Assembly (NCBI GenBank): GCA_934569225.1 | Contig: CAKTKC010000010.1 | Span: forward strand, 1 to 64,000 | Source: an uncultured Oscillospiraceae bacterium | GTDB lineage: Bacteria > Bacillota > Clostridia > Oscillospirales > Oscillospiraceae | DNA: 64,000 nt | Direction of reading: 5' to 3' | Shown: positions 7,370-15,680 of the stretch, one piece after another | Layout of the letters: each line of letters opens with the position of its first letter | How positions within the stretch are numbered: the first letter of the stretch is position 1 | Made by a program: the position numbers and the translations under genes | The notes under the pieces: model-generated | Told to the model about the DNA's origin: nothing | The model's input: only the letters and a program-made list of their open reading frames with translations | Database searches by the model: none

Positions 7370-8943
7370 ATTCCAATGATCTGCTGGATGTGATCGGAGA
7401 CGCAAGAGACGTCCATGTGCTGGATGCGGTAAAAACCCGAAACGGTACGCGCCCCGAAAAGAAGCGGCTTTCCATAAAAAGAGCAGTGCTGATCGCCGCT
7501 GTCATTGCGCTGGCGCTGCTGCTGGTGGGATGCACTGTTGCCTATGTTCTGAGTTTGCAGAAACTGAAGATTGCGGAAGAACCGGGTGTTCGGAACTTTA
7601 ACGTAGAAGGAACGTGGGTCAGTCCTACAGAGGTAACGCAGGACATCATCTCCATTCGGGGATATCCCGGAAGTCCCAATCAGCTTGCCACGCAGGAGTG
7701 GTATGAATTTGAAAAGACTTACGATCCTGACCACGAATTGATGGCGGATGATAACGTAAATGGTATCCCTGATAACTACTATTTTGCTTACAACTGTTAT
7801 ACATGGGAGATGGTTGACAAGGTCGATGAGATTGCCAACAAATATAATCTGAAGCTGCTCAGCCCTGAAACTGTAGTCCAGCGCTGGCAGATTGGCGTTA
7901 TGTTTGATGCACTGGGAATCGACGGCGTCTGCCACGGGGAAAAAACAGCAAAAATCAACGATGGTGCGGGCATCTTCTATCCGGAAGGAAACTTCAAATA
8001 TGAGTTTGAGTTTTATCTTCCTCTGGAAAACGGTGAACTGTCCCCTCCGATTCCTACCACAGTATTTTACACAAAGAAGGATTACTTCGACCCGGACTAT
8101 CAGAGCATTGACACAGAGTCCTATGAGCAGTGGAATTACACCACCTCTGACGGGAACGGCATTCTGATTGCCATGAGCAGTCAGGGCGGCTATTTCTTTG
8201 CAGAAAACGAAGAGGCCTTCATGACCGTCAGTGTACAGATGGCAGCCACCTTCAAGGCAAATGAGGCAGAAGACTGGAATCGGCAGTGTATGGAACAGGC
8301 AGCAGAAGCGATAGATTTCTCACTGAAGCTCCAAACCCCTGACATGACCGGAATCGAGGAAAGGCTTGCTCAGGCAGATGCAGAATATGAAGAAGCCCAA
8401 ACATCTGCAACCAATGCCCGCCGGGAATATGCAACCTATGCCGCCTATATTACCGAACAGTACATTGATAATCGGGAAAATCTGATTGGAACCCCTTACA
8501 TTCGCAACTATTATGCGCTGCTTGATGTAACTGGAGACGGGCAGGAGGAGCTTCTGTTGGGGCAGGATAACTCTTGTTTCAACGATATATTTACAATCCG
8601 GGACGGAAAAGTAGTTGCTATCGAATGGGGGTGCTATATGAATCTATGTGAAGATGGCGTCATCCGAAGAACCAGTTATTTCCCCTTGGATGCAGTATCC
8701 GATGATCTGGATAATCCCAGGTACTATGGATTTGGCAGAATAGAAAATATTGCACAGACGGGGAAAGAACGCCGGGTAACATTTCTTGGCCTCAACTGTG
8801 ACATGACCACCAGAGCGTGGACGATGACCAACGAGGAAACCGGTGAAGAAACACCCGTCTCACAGGAGGAAGTCAACGAAATTCTGAGTAAATATCCCTT
8901 GGTGGATGTTGAAATGAAGTCAATTTTCGACTTCCCGTCATAA
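7366..8943 (+). CDS. membrane-anchored putative anti-sigma factor
   Basis: 525 aa. The cytoplasmic N-terminus of about 45 residues (SNDLLDVIGDARDVHVLDAV) is followed by one transmembrane helix (about 46-67, AVLIAAVIALALLLVGC). The remaining 450 residues are extracellular. The outer part has no family I recognise. It contains an acidic coiled segment near residues 325-355 and a DxTGDGQEELLLG motif (near residue 388) resembling calcium-binding or FG-GAP-like loops. The four-base overlap with the sigma gene argues for translational coupling and an anti-sigma role; this is an inference from context and topology. A strong terminator follows. Confidence 0.7.
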   Translation: MNSNDLLDVIGDARDVHVLDAVKTRNGTRPEKKRLSIKRAVLIAAVIALALLLVGCTVAYVLSLQKLKIAEEPGVRNFNVEGTWVSPTEVTQDIISIRGYPGSPNQLATQEWYEFEKTYDPDHELMADDNVNGIPDNYYFAYNCYTWEMVDKVDEIANKYNLKLLSPETVVQRWQIGVMFDALGIDGVCHGEKTAKINDGAGIFYPEGNFKYEFEFYLPLENGELSPPIPTTVFYTKKDYFDPDYQSIDTESYEQWNYTTSDGNGILIAMSSQGGYFFAENEEAFMTVSVQMAATFKANEAEDWNRQCMEQAAEAIDFSLKLQTPDMTGIEERLAQADAEYEEAQTSATNARREYATYAAYITEQYIDNRENLIGTPYIRNYYALLDVTGDGQEELLLGQDNSCFNDIFTIRDGKVVAIEWGCYMNLCEDGVIRRTSYFPLDAVSDDLDNPRYYGFGRIENIAQTGKERRVTFLGLNCDMTTRAWTMTNEETGEETPVSQEEVNEILSKYPLVDVEMKSIFDFPS

Positions 8944-8950
8944 ACCAATA

Positions 8951-8987
8951 CAGGGAAGGGCTTTTGCCCTTCCCTGCTGTCTTTTTT
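8951..8987 (+). terminator. terminator of the sigma/anti-sigma operon
   Basis: A perfect 11-bp stem (8951-8961 with 8966-8976, loop TTTT), followed by CTGTC and six T residues. It is convergent with metK, whose stop codon lies at its right edge. Confidence 0.88.
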
Positions 8988-10131
8988 AAATTCCGGCAAG
9001 CCGACGCAGCTTGTCCGCCAGATCTGTCTGCTCCCACGGGCGGCTCTCAATGCCAAAGTGGCCGTGGGCGGCGGTGTCCGCGTAGATGGGACGGCGAAGG
9101 TCGAGCTTGCGGATGATCCCGGCGGGGGTCATATCGCAGGTCTCCCGCAGAAGCTCCGTCATTTTCTCGTCGGAGATTTTGCCGGTGCCGTAGCTGTCCA
9201 CCCGAAGGGACACCGGCTGGGCAACACCGATGGCGTAGGCCAGCTGCACCTGCACCTTGGTTGCCAGACCGGCGGCAACCAGATTTTTCGCCATGTATCT
9301 CGCCATATACGCCGCGCTGCGGTCAACCTTGGTGGGGTCCTTGCCGGAGAACGCGCCGCCGCCGTGGGAGAAATAGCCGCCGTAAGTGTCCACGATGATC
9401 TTCCGCCCGGTCAGGCCGGTATCGCCGTTGGGGCCGCCGATGACGAAATTGCCGGTGGGGTTGATGTGGATATGGGCGACATTCTCAATGTGGAAGCCGT
9501 AACGCTCCAGAACCGGGGCAATCACGTTCTCCCGGACGTATTTCCTCAGCGCCTCGATTGGGAAATCCGCGCTGTGCATGATGGAGACGACCACGGTGTC
9601 GATGCCCACCACGTTGCCCTGCTCGTCGAATTCCACCGTGACCTGGGTCTTTCCGTCGGGGCGAAGCAAGTTGGTCTCATGGACGCACTGTGTCAGGCGG
9701 CTGCACAGGGCGCGGCTGAGGGCAGCAGGCAGGGGCATCAGCTCCGGGGTCTGGGTGCAGGCGCCGCCAAACATCATGCCCTGATCTCCCGCGCCGCCGA
9801 CCTCGTCATTGGTTCCCAGAGCAATGTCGGCGGACTGGGTGTGAATGCGGCACTGGATCTCCACCGTGTCGGCGTCGAAGCCGTCGCCGGGGTAGACGTA
9901 GCCAATTTTCCGGATGGCCTCCCGGGCAACGGAGGCGTAATCAACGGTGGCCTTCGTGGTGATCTCGCCGCAGATGATGCAGGAATCCGTGGTGACCATA
10001 GTCTCGCAGGCCACGCGGGAATGAGGATCCTGGGCAAGGCAGGCGTCCAGAATGGCGTCGGAGATGGAGTCCGCTACTTTGTCAGGGTGTCCGTTGGTGA
10101 CACATTCAGAGGTAAAAAGTCTTTTTTCCAT
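8986..10131 (-). CDS. metK: S-adenosylmethionine synthetase
   Basis: 381 aa, the normal MetK length. It makes S-adenosylmethionine from ATP and methionine. Family signatures are [17 protein letters not shown] near the N-terminus, [11 protein letters not shown] in the middle, and the phosphate-binding [19 protein letters not shown]. The gene is preceded by a SAM-I riboswitch with a terminator and a near-consensus promoter, so its product represses its own synthesis. Transcription converges with the sigma/anti-sigma operon. Confidence 0.97.
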   Translation of the reverse strand: MEKRLFTSECVTNGHPDKVADSISDAILDACLAQDPHSRVACETMVTTDSCIICGEITTKATVDYASVAREAIRKIGYVYPGDGFDADTVEIQCRIHTQSADIALGTNDEVGGAGDQGMMFGGACTQTPELMPLPAALSRALCSRLTQCVHETNLLRPDGKTQVTVEFDEQGNVVGIDTVVVSIMHSADFPIEALRKYVRENVIAPVLERYGFHIENVAHIHINPTGNFVIGGPNGDTGLTGRKIIVDTYGGYFSHGGGAFSGKDPTKVDRSAAYMARYMAKNLVAAGLATKVQVQLAYAIGVAQPVSLRVDSYGTGKISDEKMTELLRETCDMTPAGIIRKLDLRRPIYADTAAHGHFGIESRPWEQTDLADKLRRLAGI

Positions 10132-10161
10132 TTTGTTTTTCCTTTCTGTCTATCTAAATTG

Positions 10162-10300
10162 AAAAAGAAAAACCGCACACCGAAGATTCGATGTGCGCTC
10201 CTATCGAATCCTCATCTTTCGTTTGCCGCCGGATTTGGCACCTTGTATAAACAGGTTGCCGGGTTTCATCGGGCCGTTCCCTCCACCACTCTTGATAAGG
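10162..10300 (-). promoter_or_regulatory. SAM-I (S-box) riboswitch with terminator
   Basis: The minus-strand RNA carries the S-box core in order: P1 strand CCTTATC (10294-10300), AAGAGTGGTGGAGGGAACGG, CCCGATGAAACCCGGCAACC, AAGGTGCCAAATCCGGC and the closing P1 strand GATGAGG (10210-10216). It is followed by a 10-bp terminator stem (10174-10183 with 10188-10197) and a T-rich tract. An 8-bp alternative pairing, GATTCGAT with ATCGAATC, spans the aptamer/terminator junction and can act as antiterminator. SAM binding would favour termination before metK. Confidence 0.96.
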
Positions 10301-10322
10301 CTTGTATGCAGTTCAACACTGT

Positions 10323-10350
10323 ATTTTACACCATTTTCTACAAAAGTCAA
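10323..10350 (-). promoter_or_regulatory. promoter of the metK riboswitch transcript
   Basis: Minus strand: -35 TTGACT (10345-10350), 16-bp spacer, -10 TAAAAT (10323-10328), ending about 20 bp before the riboswitch aptamer. Confidence 0.85.
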
Positions 10351-10482
10351 GTATTTTGTTTACAAATCCGATATAGACATTTGAATGAATTGCTGATAGA
10401 ATGGGGATACGTTTTTTATACTGAACTTCCATTATAATCTTCAGAAAAGATTTTAATCAGGAAATATTAGGAGTTGAGTACC

Positions 10483-11346
10483 GTGAAAAATTTACGCAAG
10501 AAATTTGAGCTTTTCTGCTTCAAAAACCGGGATAAAGGCATCCCCAATCTGATGCTTTACATCGTGATCGGCACTGCCGTGGTCTACCTGTTCAGTCAGA
10601 TGTTCGGCAACACGCTTCTGTACAGTGCCCTCCGCTTTGACCGGGCGAGCATCCTTCAGGGGCAGGTCTGGCGGCTGATCACCTATCCCCTGACCTACAG
10701 CGCCGGAAATATTCTGCTTACCGCCATCACCCTGCTGTGCTACTACTCTCTGGGCAGAGCCATGGAAAATGTGTGGGGCACCCTGCGGTTCAACCTGTTT
10801 TACCTCACCGGGGTGGTAATGATGGACGTTTACTGCCTGATTTTCGGCGGTCAGGCCAGCGTCACCTACCTGAACCTGAGCCTGTTTCTCAGCTACGCCA
10901 CGCTGTACCCCGACGCGAATTTCCTGCTTTTCTTCATCATCCCCGTGAAAGCGTGGATTTTCGCGCTGATCGATCTGGCGATGGTGCTGCTCAGTCTGTT
11001 TACCGACCCCTTCCCCTACAATCTGTTCTCCGTGATCGCTCTTGCCAACTATTTCCTCTTCTTCGGCAAGGACGTGCTGAACGTGATTCCCGTGTCCTGG
11101 CGCGCCAATGCCAGCCGCCTGTTCCGCAGGAAGCCCAAGCAGCCCAAGGCGAAGGTCATCCATTTTAACGCTGGCTCCTACGAAGCCTCCACCGCCACGC
11201 CGAAAGCCCCCTACACCCACCGCTGCACGATCTGCGGACGCACCGATGTGACAAATCCGGAGCTGGAATTCCGCTATTGCTCCAAGTGCAAGGGCTACTA
11301 CTGCTACTGTCAGGATCATATCAACAATCATACCCATATTCAGTGA
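10483..11346 (+). CDS. rhomboid-like membrane protein with zinc-ribbon tail
   Basis: 287 aa. About six hydrophobic segments span residues 20-200, beginning with a rhomboid-like N-terminal pattern (QVWRLITYPLTY) and continuing to LFFIIPVKAWIFALIDL, which resembles rhomboid and derlin folds. I find neither the GxSG serine motif nor the histidine expected of an active rhomboid protease, so it looks like a pseudoprotease. The last 50 residues are soluble and Cys/His-rich (CTICGRTD, RYCSKCKGYYCYCQDHI), probably a zinc-binding module. GTG at 10483 is chosen because AGGAG is nine bases upstream; a TTG at 10474 abuts it. Function unknown. Confidence 0.75.
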   Translation: MKNLRKKFELFCFKNRDKGIPNLMLYIVIGTAVVYLFSQMFGNTLLYSALRFDRASILQGQVWRLITYPLTYSAGNILLTAITLLCYYSLGRAMENVWGTLRFNLFYLTGVVMMDVYCLIFGGQASVTYLNLSLFLSYATLYPDANFLLFFIIPVKAWIFALIDLAMVLLSLFTDPFPYNLFSVIALANYFLFFGKDVLNVIPVSWRANASRLFRRKPKQPKAKVIHFNAGSYEASTATPKAPYTHRCTICGRTDVTNPELEFRYCSKCKGYYCYCQDHINNHTHIQ

Positions 11347-11388
11347 TCCCCGGCTTTGGAAAAATGGGACGATTTTTGTAAATCCCTC

Positions 11389-11417
11389 TTGCAATATTCC
11401 GCCGCCCGTGGTATAAT
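11389..11417 (+). promoter_or_regulatory. promoter of the aromatic biosynthesis operon
   Basis: -35 TTGCAA (11389-11394), 17-bp spacer and perfect -10 TATAAT (11412-11417), 33 bp before the leader-peptide ATG. It is one of the best promoter matches in the window. Confidence 0.9.
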
Positions 11418-11449
11418 GTCCGCAGCTACTGAACAAGGAGCCTTTTTGT

Positions 11450-11518
11450 ATGGTCACCATGAACTCTTCTGCCAGCTTTTCCTTTTATTACTATTACTTT
11501 TTTACCCAAAAAAAGTAA
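11450..11518 (+). CDS. Phe/Tyr-rich attenuation leader peptide, 22 aa
   Basis: A 22-codon ORF encoding Met-Val-Thr-Met-Asn-Ser-Ser-Ala-Ser-Phe-Ser-Phe-Tyr-Tyr-Tyr-Tyr-Phe-Phe-Thr-Gln-Lys-Lys. AAGGAG (11435-11440) sits nine bases before the ATG. Eight of nine residues from 10 to 18 are Phe or Tyr, with no Trp. It lies between a strong promoter and an intrinsic terminator ahead of an operon that makes Phe and Tyr. The ribosome's position on the Phe/Tyr codons would sense charged tRNA-Phe and tRNA-Tyr. The stop codon is two bases before the antiterminator arm. The role follows the classical pheA/trp attenuation model; the sequence was read codon by codon. Confidence 0.92.
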   Translation: MVTMNSSASFSFYYYYFFTQKK

Positions 11519-11520
11519 TA

Positions 11521-11604
11521 GCGATTTGTGCTGCAGAAAATTTTCAGGAGCTTCAGAGGTTATCTCAGAACGCCGCACGAATTGCCGTGCGGCGTTATTT
11601 TTTT
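11521..11604 (+). promoter_or_regulatory. attenuator: competing antiterminator and terminator
   Basis: Terminator: 11-bp perfect stem AACGCCGCACG (11569-11579) with CGTGCGGCGTT (11586-11596), then A and seven T residues. Antiterminator: GCGATTTGTGC (11521-11531) pairs over 11 bp, with two G-U pairs, with GCACGAATTGC (11575-11585), which takes in five bases of the terminator's left arm and its loop. The two folds exclude each other. A ribosome at the leader stop would cover 11521-11531 and allow termination. One stalled on the Phe/Tyr codons would leave it free to form the antiterminator. Confidence 0.9.
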
Positions 11605-11622
11605 ACCAGGAGATGTTAAGCA

Positions 11623-12624
11623 ATGATCGCAGTATTGAAAAACGGCACCACCCCCTCCCAAATCCAGCACCTTGTGGACTGGCTCAAAAATATGAACCTG
11701 GACGTTCACATTTCCGAAGGCTCGGAGGTCACCATTCTCGGCCTGGTCGGCGATACCAGCCGGGTGGATATCGACCTTCTGAAAAGCCTGGAAATGGTGG
11801 AGACGGTCAAGCGGGTCTCTGAGCCGTTCAAGCAGGCCAACCGGAAATTCCACCCCAAAGACACCATCATTGAGGTAGGCAGCGCCCGGATCGGCGGCGG
11901 GTATTTTGCCATGATCGCAGGCCCGTGCAGTGTGGAATCCGAGGAGCAGATCATTGCCGTCGCCAATGCCGTCAAGGAATCCGGCGCATCCATTCTCCGG
12001 GGCGGCGCGTTCAAGCCCCGCACCTCTCCCTACGCCTTTCAGGGCATGAAGGGTGAGGGCATCCGGCTGCTTCTGGAGGCCAAAAAGGCCACGGGGCTGC
12101 CCATCGTCACGGAGATCATGAACATTTCCACCCTCGATCTGTTCGCCGACGTGGACATCATTCAGGTGGGCGCGCGGAATATGCAGAATTTCGACCTTCT
12201 CAAAGAGCTTGGCAAGACCGACAAGCCCATTCTGCTGAAACGGGGACTTGCCAACACCCTGCAGGAGCTGCTTATGAGCGCCGAATATATCATGAGCGAG
12301 GGCAACAGCAAGGTCATCCTCTGCGAGCGGGGCATTCGCACCTTTGAGACCGCCACCCGGAACACCCTCGACCTTTCCGCAGTTCCCGTGCTACACAATC
12401 TGACTCACCTGCCCGTGGTGGTCGATCCCAGCCACGCCACCGGCAAGGCCGATCTGGTCGCCCCCATGGCCTATGCGGCTACCGCCGCGGGCGCCGACGG
12501 CATCATGGTGGAGGTCCACAACGATCCCACCCACGCTCTGTGCGACGGCGCTCAGTCCATCACGCCGCCCCAGTTCGATGAGATCAGCCGGAAAGTCCGG
12601 CAGATTCGTGAGGTTCTTGTATGA
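11623..12624 (+). CDS. aroF: DAHP synthase, type I-beta, with regulatory N-domain
   Basis: 333 aa. It condenses phosphoenolpyruvate and erythrose 4-phosphate, the first step of the shikimate pathway. The N-terminal 80 residues (MIAVLKNGTTPSQIQHLVDW onward) form the ferredoxin-like/ACT-like domain that mediates Tyr inhibition in the Thermotoga-type enzyme. The barrel carries IAGPCSVES, RGGAFKPRTSPYAFQG, QVGARNMQN and VDPSHATGK. It is of the KDO8P-synthase-like subtype and differs from the type I-alpha enzyme at 20730-21761. It is the first gene after the attenuator; tyrA overlaps its stop by four bases. Confidence 0.95.
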   Translation: MIAVLKNGTTPSQIQHLVDWLKNMNLDVHISEGSEVTILGLVGDTSRVDIDLLKSLEMVETVKRVSEPFKQANRKFHPKDTIIEVGSARIGGGYFAMIAGPCSVESEEQIIAVANAVKESGASILRGGAFKPRTSPYAFQGMKGEGIRLLLEAKKATGLPIVTEIMNISTLDLFADVDIIQVGARNMQNFDLLKELGKTDKPILLKRGLANTLQELLMSAEYIMSEGNSKVILCERGIRTFETATRNTLDLSAVPVLHNLTHLPVVVDPSHATGKADLVAPMAYAATAAGADGIMVEVHNDPTHALCDGAQSITPPQFDEISRKVRQIREVLV

Positions 12625-13451
12625 AAGTCGGTATTTTGGGTCTCGGCCTGATCGGCGGCTCCCTTGCCAGAGCCTACGCTCTGGAGGGACACACCGTCTA
12701 CGCCATTCAGCGAAACGAAAGTATGCTCTCCTTCGCCATGCTTTCCGGCGCGGTTCACGGCAGGCTGGATGAAACCACCGTTCCGGAGTGCGACCTGATC
12801 CTGCTTGCCATCTACCCCGGCGGCTGCGCCGACTGGCTGGAAAAGAACGCGTCCCTCGTATCCAAAGACGCGCTGGTGATTGACTGCTGCGGCATCAAGC
12901 GGGAGGTTTGCAGCCGGTGCTTCCCCCTGGCCGAACGGTACGGCTTCACCTTTGTGGGCGGGCATCCCATGGCCGGCTCCCAGTTTTCCGGCTTCAAATA
13001 CAGCCGGGCGAACCTTTTCGCGGGCGCGCCCATGGTGCTGGTTCCGCCGGTGTATGACGATATCCAGCTGCTGGATCGGGTGAGAACCGCACTGAAGCCC
13101 TGCCATTTTGGCTTTTTCTCCGTTACAACGGCAGAAGAACACGATAAAATGATTGCCTTTACCTCCCAGATGCCCCATATTCTCAGCAACGCATTCATCA
13201 AGTCCCCCACCGCACTGAAACACAAGGGCTTCTCTGCCGGAAGCTACAAGGACTTAACCCGCGTTGCCTGGCTGAATCCTCAGATGTGGGCGGAGCTGTT
13301 CATGGAAAACAAGGACAACGTTCTGTTTGAGCTGGACAGCTACATTGAAAGCCTGTCCGCCTACCGCGACGCCATTGCCGCGGATGATATGGACAAATTA
13401 GTCCAGCTGCTGGACGAGGGCAAAAAACGCAAAGAGGAGGTGGACGGATGA
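12621..13451 (+). CDS. tyrA: prephenate dehydrogenase
   Basis: 276 aa. It oxidatively decarboxylates prephenate to 4-hydroxyphenylpyruvate, the Tyr branch. The N-terminal Rossmann motif is GILGLGLIGGSLARAY, and the catalytic-site region VGGHPMAGSQFSGFKY is typical of the family. The helical dimerisation domain fills the C-terminal half. There is no ACT domain and no chorismate mutase domain, so it is the short monofunctional form. It overlaps aroF upstream and aroB downstream by four bases each. Confidence 0.93.
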   Translation: MKVGILGLGLIGGSLARAYALEGHTVYAIQRNESMLSFAMLSGAVHGRLDETTVPECDLILLAIYPGGCADWLEKNASLVSKDALVIDCCGIKREVCSRCFPLAERYGFTFVGGHPMAGSQFSGFKYSRANLFAGAPMVLVPPVYDDIQLLDRVRTALKPCHFGFFSVTTAEEHDKMIAFTSQMPHILSNAFIKSPTALKHKGFSAGSYKDLTRVAWLNPQMWAELFMENKDNVLFELDSYIESLSAYRDAIAADDMDKLVQLLDEGKKRKEEVDG

Positions 13452-14482
13452 ACACCGTTACCGTCCGCGCTTCCAAACAGTATGATATTCTGATCGGTCA
13501 GGGTCTGCTGCCCACTTTGGGCGCAGAAGCAAAAAAACTCGGGAAAGCGCAGAAAATCTGCGTCGTCAGCGAGAGCAGCGTCTATCCCCTTTACGGCGCA
13601 GCTGCCGAAGAAAGTCTGAAAAGCGCCGGTTTTTCCGTGGTTTCCTACGTATTTCCCGCCGGCGAAGAAAGCAAAAATGGGCAGGTTTTCCTCGATCTTC
13701 TGAACTTTCTCGCGGAAAACCGGCTGACCCGCTCCGACATGATCGTCGCTCTCGGCGGCGGCGTGGTAGGTGATCTGGCAGGCTTCGCCGCCGCAAGCTA
13801 CCTGCGGGGCATCCGCTTCATTCAGGTTCCCACGACCCTGCTTGCCGCCGTGGATTCCTCCGTGGGCGGTAAAACCGCCATTGACCTTCCCGCCGGGAAG
13901 AACCTTGCCGGCGCCTTCTGCCAGCCAAGTCTGGTGCTGTGCGACACGGATACCCTGAATTCCCTCCCCACGGACATTTTCCGGGACGGCTGCGCCGAGG
14001 TCATCAAGTACGGCGTGCTGTACGACCCGAAGCTGTTCGCCCACCTGGAAGAAAAGGGACTTGCCTTTGACCGGGAAGCGGTCATCACCCGCTGTGTGGA
14101 ATTAAAGCGGGACGTGGTCATGGAGGATGAATTCGACACCGGCGCGCGGATGAAGCTGAATCTGGGTCACACCGTCGGTCACGGCGTGGAGGCCAAAAGC
14201 CATTTTGCCCTCTCCCACGGCAAAGCCGTCGCCATCGGCATGGCCATCGTCAGCCGGGCGTCCGCCTGCGGCGATACGCCGCGAATTCTGGCGCTCCTGG
14301 AAAAATTCGGTCTGCCCACCCGGACGGATTACTCCGCAGACGACCTTTTCACCTACACCCTCTCGGACAAGAAGCGCTCCGGCGGCACGGTGAATCTCAT
14401 CATCCCCCGCGCCATCGGCGACTGCGTCATTGTCCCGGCCAAAGTTGAATCCCTGAAATCCTTTATTCAGGCAGGTCTTTGA
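13448..14482 (+). CDS. aroB: 3-dehydroquinate synthase
   Basis: 344 aa, second step of the pathway; it cyclises DAHP to 3-dehydroquinate with NAD and a divalent metal. Signatures are ALGGGVVGDLAGFAAASYLRG, PTTLLAAVDSSVGGKTAID and the metal-binding NLGHTVGHGVEA. Length is at the lower end of the normal range. It overlaps tyrA by four bases, with GAGGTGG serving as ribosome binding site, and ends two bases before aroA. Confidence 0.96.
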   Translation: MNTVTVRASKQYDILIGQGLLPTLGAEAKKLGKAQKICVVSESSVYPLYGAAAEESLKSAGFSVVSYVFPAGEESKNGQVFLDLLNFLAENRLTRSDMIVALGGGVVGDLAGFAAASYLRGIRFIQVPTTLLAAVDSSVGGKTAIDLPAGKNLAGAFCQPSLVLCDTDTLNSLPTDIFRDGCAEVIKYGVLYDPKLFAHLEEKGLAFDREAVITRCVELKRDVVMEDEFDTGARMKLNLGHTVGHGVEAKSHFALSHGKAVAIGMAIVSRASACGDTPRILALLEKFGLPTRTDYSADDLFTYTLSDKKRSGGTVNLIIPRAIGDCVIVPAKVESLKSFIQAGL

Positions 14483-14483
14483 T

Positions 14484-15680
14484 ATGGATATCACCATTTT
14501 CCCCGGGAAACTTTCGGGCACCGTCCGCGCCATCCCCTCCAAATCCCAGGCGCACCGTCTGCTGATCTGCGCCGCCTTTGCCGACGCGCCCACCACCCTT
14601 TTCTGCCCCGAAACCAACCGGGACATCGAAGCGACCATGGGCTGCCTGAACGCTCTGGGCGCGGACATCACACGAACCGACTCCGGTTACCGGGTCATCC
14701 CGGCGAAGGAAATCCCCCAGCTGGCAGCGCTTCGCTGCCACGACAGCGGCTCCACCCTGCGGTTTCTGCTGCCCGTGGCCGGGGCTTTGGGCGTTGACGC
14801 CACATTTGTCCTGGAGGGCAGGCTCCCCAGCCGTCCTCTCTCCCCGCTGTGGGAGGAAATGGAACGGATGGGCTGCACCCTCACCCGCCCGACCGCGGAT
14901 ACCGTCCGCTGCACCGGGCGTCTGCGGGCGGGAGAATACGTCATCGACGGCGGCATTTCCAGCCAGTTCATCACGGGGCTGCTGCTTTCCGCCGCTTTGA
15001 TTCCGGGAGAAAGCCGCATCCGTCTGACCGGGAAAGTGGAATCCCGCCCCTACATCACCATGACCCGGCGGGCAATGGAAGTATTTGGAAAAAAAACGGC
15101 GGATTTCGTCGTGACCGGCGGCACCCCGTTCCACTCCCCCGGCACGCTGACAGTGGAGGGCGATTGGAGCAATGCCGCGTTCTTCCTTGCGGCAAAGGTG
15201 CTGGGCAGCAGCGTAGAGGTGACGAACCTCTCCCCGGATTCCCCTCAGGGTGACCGGGCGGTGTTTGATCTGCTTCCGGCGCTGGAAGACCGTCCCGTCA
15301 TTTCCGCCGCTGATATTCCCGATTTAGTCCCCATTCTCGCCGTCACGGCGGCGTGTAAAAACGGCGCAATGTTCACGGACATTGGGCGGCTGCGGCTGAA
15401 AGAGTCCGACCGTGTCGCGTCCGTTATTGCCATGGTGGAAGCGCTGAGCGGCAAAGCCCAGGCTTCCGAGGACACCTTGACGGTGTACGGCACGGGGCTG
15501 GTCGGCGGGACGGTGGATGCCATGAACGACCACCGCATTGCCATGTCCGCCGCCATCGCGGCCACGGCCTGCAACGCGCCCGTGACCATTCTGGGCGCAC
15601 AGTGCGTGGAAAAATCCTATCCAAAATTCTTTGAAGAATACGCCCGTTTAGGAGGTAACTATGAGCAGTACCTACGGTGA
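14484..15680 (+). CDS. aroA: 5-enolpyruvylshikimate-3-phosphate synthase
   Basis: 398 aa. It transfers enolpyruvyl from PEP to shikimate 3-phosphate. Visible elements are PSKSQAHRLLICAAF (substrate-binding N-terminus), DSGSTLRFLLPVAGAL, the KESDR loop (RLRLKESDRVASVIAMVEAL) and NDHRIAMSAAIAA near the C-terminus. It is a little shorter than the roughly 430 aa norm. Its end overlaps aroC by 20 bases, in a different frame, and the aroC ribosome binding site is inside it. Confidence 0.95.
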   Translation: MDITIFPGKLSGTVRAIPSKSQAHRLLICAAFADAPTTLFCPETNRDIEATMGCLNALGADITRTDSGYRVIPAKEIPQLAALRCHDSGSTLRFLLPVAGALGVDATFVLEGRLPSRPLSPLWEEMERMGCTLTRPTADTVRCTGRLRAGEYVIDGGISSQFITGLLLSAALIPGESRIRLTGKVESRPYITMTRRAMEVFGKKTADFVVTGGTPFHSPGTLTVEGDWSNAAFFLAAKVLGSSVEVTNLSPDSPQGDRAVFDLLPALEDRPVISAADIPDLVPILAVTAACKNGAMFTDIGRLRLKESDRVASVIAMVEALSGKAQASEDTLTVYGTGLVGGTVDAMNDHRIAMSAAIAATACNAPVTILGAQCVEKSYPKFFEEYARLGGNYEQYLR

